This document shows positions 57,271 to 64,000 of a stretch of DNA of 64,000 nucleotides, one piece after another (the stretch's first letter is position 1; each line of letters begins with the position of its first letter). The notes under the pieces are model-generated. The model ran no database searches. It was not told the DNA's origin and worked only from the letters and a program-made list of their open reading frames with translations. Location of the stretch: contig CABFPE010000516.1 in the NCBI GenBank assembly GCA_900660155.1, forward strand, positions 350,225 to 414,224, written 5' to 3'. The position numbers were made by a program, and so were the translations under genes. The stretch comes from Hofstenia miamia. Its lineage: Eukaryota; Xenacoelomorpha; Acoela; Hofsteniidae.

Positions 57271-58389
57271 TCAATATGCTAAGAAGAAGCCAAGAAAATG
57301 AAGCACTTCTGAGGAATGAGATAGAACAATTGCCAAACAAAGTCAAGCAGATGGAACAACAAAACAAAACCATTCTGAGTGAAATTAAGCTAAATATGGA
57401 AATGTGACTAGACAAGCAAAGCAAACAATTACAAAATGAAATCAAAATTCTCACACACCAACTATCCAGATCAAACAAAAGATTCTTAGAGCAAAATCAA
57501 CAATGGCAAGAAAAAAACAAACAGACAGTTAATAGAGGACAATGATTTACAAGCAGGAGAACTGGAGCAACTAAAGGACAAACTAAGATTGCTACAGCTA
57601 ACTGAAGAAGAAAACCAAGGGAGCATATGGACCCACGAGGTAGAATTTCATTCAAGGAAGGAGAGTGAATTGCAAGCACTGCACATGCCAGCTAACAAAG
57701 AAGTAATATATGAAGAATTTGTTGAAGACAGATGCCGAGAAATTATAAATGAGATTACAAAAGCAGTAACCACACAACTACAAGAGGAAGACGCAATAAA
57801 GAATCACAATAAACTCAAGTACAAAAATTCGATTCTACCACAACTACCAATCAATGACACAATACCTTGCAAGGCGACACTACCAAAGTTCAATGGACCA
57901 ATAGATGGCTACAATTGTTGAATGGTTGCAGATGTTTGAGTTAACAATGGCAGAACAAAAAGTAGGCCAGCAAGCAGCAGTAGCAAGACTTCCGTTTTAT
58001 TTGACAGGCGCAGCTTCTCAACATTACCTGCTGTTGGATGCGGAAATGAAAAGGAATTATGAAGTACTCATTGGAGACTTCATAAAGTTATATGAAAATG
58101 AGAGTTTCAAAAATCAATATTGAATAATTTTTAATGAAACCGAGGATATTTGAAACTATATCCAGCAAGTTGAACGTCCATTAATGCTGAGCTCAAGGGA
58201 AAACAGATATTCCAAATACAATCTATTCTCGCATATCTGCAAAGGAATGCCAGAAAGCATCAGGACACAGTTCAAAATAAAGTGTGACATAGATGACAAG
58301 CTAGAAAGAATGATCCAAAAGGCAGTTGATATACAGGCAACCATCAAAAACAATTCACGGATATACAAGAAAGCTGCTGTGTGGCTTCA

Positions 58390-58509
58390 TCACCTAAATA
58401 GTGAATAGTAAATCTAGTTATGTTATGTTAACAGAAGTAAGCAAAAGCTAAACAGTATCTAGTTAGTAAATCCCTATCTGCAAGAGATACGACTAATGTT
58501 ATATAGTAA
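58390..58509 (+). repeat. 120-bp direct repeat, copy 2
   Basis: Partner of 57151-57270, at the end of the gag fragment. A more distant version of its first part (CTACCTAAATAGTAG) is near 61532. Confidence 0.8.
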
Positions 58510-59656
58510 CAGAGGATAAACAATACTAATGCCTGGTAGAGGATGTTACAGAAATATATATACATCACCATTATTTTTATTTGGCCCACTGAAATATTTT
58601 ATAATTTTATAAATCTACATGATGGGTAGCATTTCACGAATACATATACATAGATAGAAAAATAGAATCAATAAATATAAAAACAAAACAAGCTCAAGCA
58701 AAGCTAAATAGAACATTTGAAATATTATTTGTAAAAAATTAATCTGGTAATTATTTAAATACCTATTTCCTTAAAATCTCTTAATTATTCATAGTCTGCA
58801 TTTAAATTCAAAGATTAAAGTGAGGTACTTATTTAGGATATAACTAAGATTGAAAAGCTTTCAAACTTCACTTTGGCAGACCAGGTAGTTACAAATATAT
58901 AGTTTTAATTAGGATCAACACTACAATAACACTGTTTTTAGTAAGTTTAGTATGACACAAATCTTAGGGAGATGAGTCAGGTGAGGATGCTTTGATTTGG
59001 CTTTTCAGGATAAAGCAGGTTATTTCAGGTTTCAAGTTTGGATTAAATAGTCGCAAATCAGGTCCAGGTAAAGACAAGATCAGAATAAGTTTTGACAGCA
59101 TCCATGTTGCTTGATGGAAATTATATCACTTTTTTATTAAATTTGGAAAAGTTTGTATTAGAGTACTGTAGCATATTCCAAGAGAAAGCAAGTCAAAACT
59201 AAGATTGAAAACAAAGTTAAAAAACGTTAAACTCTGCTTTATCATTTAATAGAATTAGCCACCTCACGTGATTTGAATAATTGTTAAGAAAATATCTCCT
59301 GCTAGTACTTTTTGCAAAATCACAGCAGAAAGTTTGCTTCACGTTTATTTTAGTTAGCAACCCACAACCATGCAGAAATTCTATGTGCACTTGCAGAAAT
59401 CTAATAGCCACAGGTACTTGCTTGCAGAATAAATGTGTTTGTAATTATTTTATATAAATAGGAATGAAGCAAAATATTTTAAATGATGAAATAAATTCTT
59501 GAGAATTTCACTTATTGTGTCTGAATAGTTTGAATTATATTTAAATATCAAGCTAAGCAGTTCATGCAGTGTAGTGATCATGAAGCTATTACAAAGGGAG
59601 TAATGATGATTTTATTCTTTGATCAGTCCCTGCATTTAGGTTAAGGTTATGCATAG
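58510..59656. other. gene-free stretch
   Basis: AT-rich. It sits between the gag fragment and the next LTR, where pol of a complete element would lie, but no pol sequence is recognised. Confidence 0.45.
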
Positions 59657-61640
59657 TGTAACATAATTGTAATCTTAGCATATGTGGTCAAATTGAGAAA
59701 AAAGAAAGAAGAAACCAAGACTGAATATTGAAATAAAATATTAATTGTAAAAACATATGCATAAGATTAATTAGTTATTTTTGTAAATTTATAGTGCAGT
59801 AATTTTTTGATATTAATTAATTTGGCGAAACGGCACTAGACTAGATCGCTACTGCTAATTAAGTCAGAATTGCGTAATTGGCAGACGAACAGAAATTTAA
59901 ACGTTTGGAATTGTAAACAAGTGGAATTAGCAGAATTAACAGGTACTGGTTAAATATTTGATTGTTGTTAATTCTTTTACTATAAAAAGTGTGTAATCAA
60001 TCATTTTGTTGATGAATCTAATTTATTGGATTTACTTTGCGTTTTTGTATCAGGTTATTTTACTTAATACAATGGAAAGCTAAACGTTCGAGCTCTCGGG
60101 TATTCAAGACGGTGGTTCACAGATCCAGTTAACGGGTGAAGTGTATAGCTGGTGCTTACCCGAGAAGCTCTTAGGTTAGGTGTAGGAATAGGGGCTTTTA
60201 CTCGTATTAGCTTTCCTATCGTTCGTTGTTCATATTACAACTATTATTACATCATGTTATTACATCTGTTTACATCAAGGAAATTATGGAATCACAAGAT
60301 CTCTTTGCATTATCTTGGATGTCGTTTATCACGTATAATTTTTGGTAGACTGACTGACTATCAATTAATCCCTCTTGCTGTGACCATATTGATTGTTCAC
60401 ATGTATTTCAGGTCAGCATGTATCTATTTATATGTAAGGTTATTATATGTATGAACTCATAACAAGCTATTGCACCCCGGTTGCGAGATCTCTTTATTAA
60501 ACGACCCCGTTGATAACAAGAACAATCAATACACTAAATTAATAAGGTATCAAGCATTATCACTATTGTCCTTCCGCACACATTTCCATTACACTGAGTC
60601 ATTCGAATTGTGGTTGGTATCTCTATCAATGTGTTGGCTTCGTATGGAAATACTCGTTATAGCGTAACTCTTCAATTCCTCTTTTGTGCTTTGTTGCAGG
60701 TCGGGTAGCGTACCCTGTACTTTGTACAGTCTGTCTCGTGTCTTGGATCTAAAACAACAGTCATTAGTTTCGCATCAGTATTAGTTGATGAGATAATAAG
60801 TCAATTGTATAACGGCTAAAGCAATAGAACAGAAAGAAGAGAGACAGATACTGGAGTCTGTCACCTACCATACTACATAAGGAGGAAGCAATTGTCATAG
60901 CAGCTCCTAAATTAGTTCAGACTTACTAGTATGAAGGTTGGCGAGATTCTACAATAGGGTGTTTTTACATCATGCTTAGCTGGCTATCATTCACTCTCAT
61001 TGCATGTAGTAACAAATATGAGATCTGGTTAGCCACTCTAAGTAGTTTAGCTATCTTATTTTAGATCTAAATTTGATTATAGTAGGAGACCATAAGAGAC
61101 TGATAATGACAGTTATTGATTGTGCTATTTTAAATTGTAGGTTATGAAGCTGCACTTTTATTGATCATTTAGTATAATTAGTTTTTATCTTGCCACAGCT
61201 AGTGTCATACTATGTCTGCTCTTTTTATTATTTAAATGTAGGGTAGAAAGCTGCTCTCATCTATTACCTAATTTTAAATGTTTGTATAGCAGCTAGTGCC
61301 AAGTTGTAATACTCATTATGGTTACTATTGTTAACACAATATAGAATGAGAAGTAAGTCAAATAGTGACTGGTTTTATTATCACTGATAATTAGGGCACA
61401 CATAATCAATTTCGTCTTCTTGAGCTTGAGCAGATTAGTGAGAGCATGGAATTGGAACAATGGATGGATCATTGGTGACTGGATCCAGCTTTGGGCTGAT
61501 GCCCACGTCAAACTGGAATATTTTAGAGCTACCTAAATAGTAGTTGTTATGTTGCAGGAATCTAATAATAGTTAAGTTCTAAAGTACTGTAAAGACTTAC
61601 TAGTTTTGAAGATAGACGTCGCCCACATCTGGGAACCTGT
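59657..61640 (+). mobile_element. LTR and leader of another relative of the large element
   Basis: 59657 to about 59860 aligns by eye with the reverse complement of 55188-55394 (TGTAACATAATT against TGTGACATAATC; TATGTGGTCAAATTGAGA against TGTGTGGTCAAGATGAGA). 59860-60700 then follows the large element's leader (TTAACAGGTACT, GGAAAGCTAAACGTT, GATCCAGTTAACGG, CTCTTAGGTTAGGTG). 61030-61600 resembles the leader part upstream of the gag fragment at 57 kb. No gag or pol follows. It is older than the large element, judging by divergence. Confidence 0.6.
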
Positions 61641-61904
61641 AGACATGTTGGGTTTTAATCACTGCTATGAATAGCATATCTCATCCTGGGTGATGATTCT
61701 ACAGTACTTTGCCTAATTTCTTTCCTACATTACATACTTGAAATAAGTTATAGGCAGTCAATGAAAATGATAAATGGATGACAACAGTATATGATTACAG
61801 TAATTTTCTATTCAAAATCAATTACAAGTACTGTGCTTATTTATGATTTGCTTTCAGCTAATTAAAAGGTTAATCTGTTTATCCAATTCCAAGTTTTCTC
61901 CACA
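61641..61904. other. short gene-free spacer
   Basis: Nothing recognised between the leader fragment and the tandem repeat. Confidence 0.4.
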
Positions 61905-63720
61905 TACGAATTTTACTGGTATTATATCATTGGTATTTATTGAATGCCTTCTTATATAATATCAATAAGTTACTGGAGTGAATGACTGATTCAAGTCAGA
62001 AAAAAAATTATTTCAACATAGTAATTTTCTGGTTTTTAGAATATGTAATTCCTTAATTAAAACCAATGCCTATATTCAGGTATAGTTTACAATAAGTGGG
62101 GGAAATACAATTCAAAAGAAAGGATGTTGCTTCTATGACATCCCTTTCTCAAGAGGCATCAGGATTAAACAGTCTTAAATTAGGTAAAGTCTGATATTGA
62201 TCAAGTCAGGTGAGAACATTTCTGAAGTTCAGAAGAAATTATTTATAGCTTTAGCATTATTATAATTTAGTACTAAATTATTTTGACAACATTTTTGCAA
62301 TAAATGTAGTTTAAATGGTATTTTAAACATTGCTTTGATAATACTAAAAACAGACTTACAATACAGCATTAAATTTTATGCAAGTGATATTTGATTGGCT
62401 TGAGGTTATGCATGATTTCTAAGGAAAATCCTTATAGCATACATCCTCACTCCAAATATCACAACAGTGCAGACAGTGGAAAATCAAATTTTATCTAGCA
62501 TGAATAGTGAGAAAATCTCCATTAGAATTATATAACCCACTGTTGTTGGTCATATTTACTGCATTACAACTCACATTCGCATATGTATAGCACAGGCATA
62601 AAAAATTAAGCATTTCCCAACAAATACATTAAATTGTAGCATTCTTTTCAAAATTACAACCCATGAAGCAAGGGTCCTATATTTAGGCAAAAGTAAATTA
62701 TTGGATATTTTTTCCACAAGATAAATTATTTTCTGAATATTGCTAATTTGAAGAAAGATATTTCTGGAATAAATTTTTGTGAGGTCATGGATATTTATCT
62801 CCACTTTCATCTAACTTTACTAGTATTATGTCAATGGTATTTACCAAATGCCCTTACATAATATCAACAAGTTACTAGAGTGGATGACTGATTCAAGAGA
62901 AAAATTCATTCAACAAATAAATTTTGTGGTTTTTAGAATATGGTAATTCCTAAATTAAAACCAATGCTTCATATTCAGGTAGAGTTCATGGCAAATGGGG
63001 GAAATAGAATTAAAAAAAATGATGTTGTTTTTAGGACATCCCTTCCTCAAGGGAAATCAGGATTAAGGAGGCTTAAGTTAGCTAAGGTCTCATATTGTAC
63101 AGGTCAGGTCAGAACTTCTCTGAAATGCAGGTGAACTCATCTCTTATTTTTAGTATCACTATAATATAGTACCAAACAAAATTTTGACATTTTTGTAATA
63201 AATTTATTTGAAATGTTATTTTAAGTTTAGCTTTGATAATACTAAAAGCTGTCTTACTATACAGCATTCAATTTTGTGCAAATGATATTTGATTGGACTG
63301 AGGTTCTCGCCTGATTTCTAAGAAAAATTTTTATAGTATATATCCTCACTCCAAAAATCAAAACAGTGCAGACAGTAGAAAATCAAACTTTTAACTAGCT
63401 TGACTAGTTAGAAAACCTACATCAGAATTGTATCCTTATAATACTGTGGGTGTTATTTACTGCATTGCTACTCACATTAACATATGTACAGCACAGGCAC
63501 GAAAAAATCAAAATTTCTTCATCAAATACATTAAATTTTACCATTCTTTTCAAAATAACAAGTCATTGAGCAAGAGTGCGCAATTACTATCACTGTGTTT
63601 GATGAAAAAATAGATTATGGAATTTTTTGTCCACAAAGTAAATAAATGATTTTATAGATATTGCTAATTTTAAAGAAAATATTTCTGTAAGAAATTTTAT
63701 TTGAAGTAATGTAATTGGGG
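61905..63720. repeat. tandem dimer of a unit of about 905 bp
   Basis: Unit 1 (about 61905-62810) and unit 2 (about 62811-63720) align along their length, at perhaps 75-80% identity. Shared blocks are ATATCAA(T/C)AAGTTACT, GTGG(T)TTTTAGAATATG, AATTAAAACCAATGC, GACATCCCTT, GTGCAGACAGT and GATATTGCTAATTT. No conserved open frame spans either unit. This could be a fragment of a long-period satellite or an old segmental tandem duplication. Confidence 0.75.
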
Positions 63721-64000
63721 ATTTCATAACCCAGAATTATTGATGAGTCAGGTCTGAATATTCCAATCAGGTCCATCAGTTCAGTTTAAGTTGAATGCAC
63801 TACAAATCAGTTTGAGGAAAAAATTGCATCAGTATTAGGGTTAACAGATTGAAAACATTTCGTTAACACAGTACAGTTTTGTACCAGTACTTTGTTTTTC
63901 TGCTTTTCTTCACTACATACATTATATGTATCATAATTTGTCAAAAAGAGTATGAAATTGGCTTCCAGTTAATGGTATTGAATGCTGGTATTTAAATCAA
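63721..64000. other. right edge, no gene seen
   Basis: AT-rich sequence to the end of the window; nothing recognised. Confidence 0.5.

Larger units (their letters stand above)
56230..58509 (+). mobile_element. older relative of the large LTR element: LTR end, short leader, gag fragment
   Basis: A block near 56345-56365 (CTTTTGACAAAACAA) resembles the end of the large element's LTR. It is followed by leader-like sequence (TTGGCAGAC, AACAGGTAC, ACTTAGGTTAGG blocks), then gag from about 57270 to 58400. The gag part includes the coiled-coil start and the capsid domain (EWLQMFELTMAEQKV, ARLPFYLTGAASQHY, YENESFKNQY). Pol is absent. The fossil is clearly broken, with several interruptions, and is older than the 43-55 kb element. 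The gag part sits between two 120-bp direct repeats. Confidence 0.6.

Overview
This window looks like AT-rich nuclear DNA from an invertebrate animal. The evidence is a two-exon rhodopsin-type receptor gene with clean splice sites, polyubiquitin-derived sequence, and a mixed load of retrotransposons (LINE, Penelope-like, Ty3/gypsy LTR) and Tc1/mariner-type DNA transposons. Some features would fit a lophotrochozoan or other early-branching invertebrate, but I cannot name the species. Gene density is very low. I can support one apparently intact host gene, one degenerate host-derived gene and one candidate terminal exon. The rest is repeats, fossils and AT-rich DNA with no visible function.

Layout. 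1-5.97 kb: no gene; short palindromes and fragments of dispersed repeats. 5.97-7.0 kb: decayed mariner-type transposon (+). 9.2-11.4 kb: decayed LINE (endonuclease to start of RT, -). 11.77-12.15 kb: transposase-like relic (-). 15.9-16.4 kb: LINE RT fragment (-). 18.1-18.6 kb: Penelope-like endonuclease fragment with an AT microsatellite and a hammerhead-like motif (-). 19.24-22.09 kb: the receptor gene (-). 23.7-25.5 kb: AT-rich degenerate minisatellite. 27.2-28.5 kb: an exact 558-bp duplication around a 151-bp transposase fragment bounded by single Ns, probably an assembly fault. 29.0-29.4 kb: a second mariner-type tail. 31.6-33.4 kb: LINE (+). 33.5-34.3 kb: leader fragment of the LTR family found further on. 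35.68-35.89 kb: candidate exon. 36.0-36.4 kb: LINE 3' end (-). 37.64-38.59 kb: polyubiquitin-derived mosaic of full and half ubiquitin folds. 39.8-40.1 kb: LINE endonuclease fragment (+).

43.26-55.39 kb holds the dominant object: a Ty3/gypsy-type LTR element of about 12.1 kb on the minus strand. It has 206-bp LTRs about 97% identical, a long leader, gag, protease, RT-RNase H and integrase, then about 5 kb of extra coding sequence with no resemblance to an envelope gene. That extra region contains a repeated short peptide motif and a possible SGNH-hydrolase-like protein. Part of it is duplicated around a single N. The element is broken. Older relatives lie at 56.2-58.5 kb and 59.66-61.64 kb (+). 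The right end (61.9-63.7 kb) is a diverged tandem dimer of an approximately 905-bp repeat.

The items most worth following up are the 3' accessory region of the LTR element and the ubiquitin/half-ubiquitin mosaic. All family calls come from reading motifs by eye; no database search was possible.
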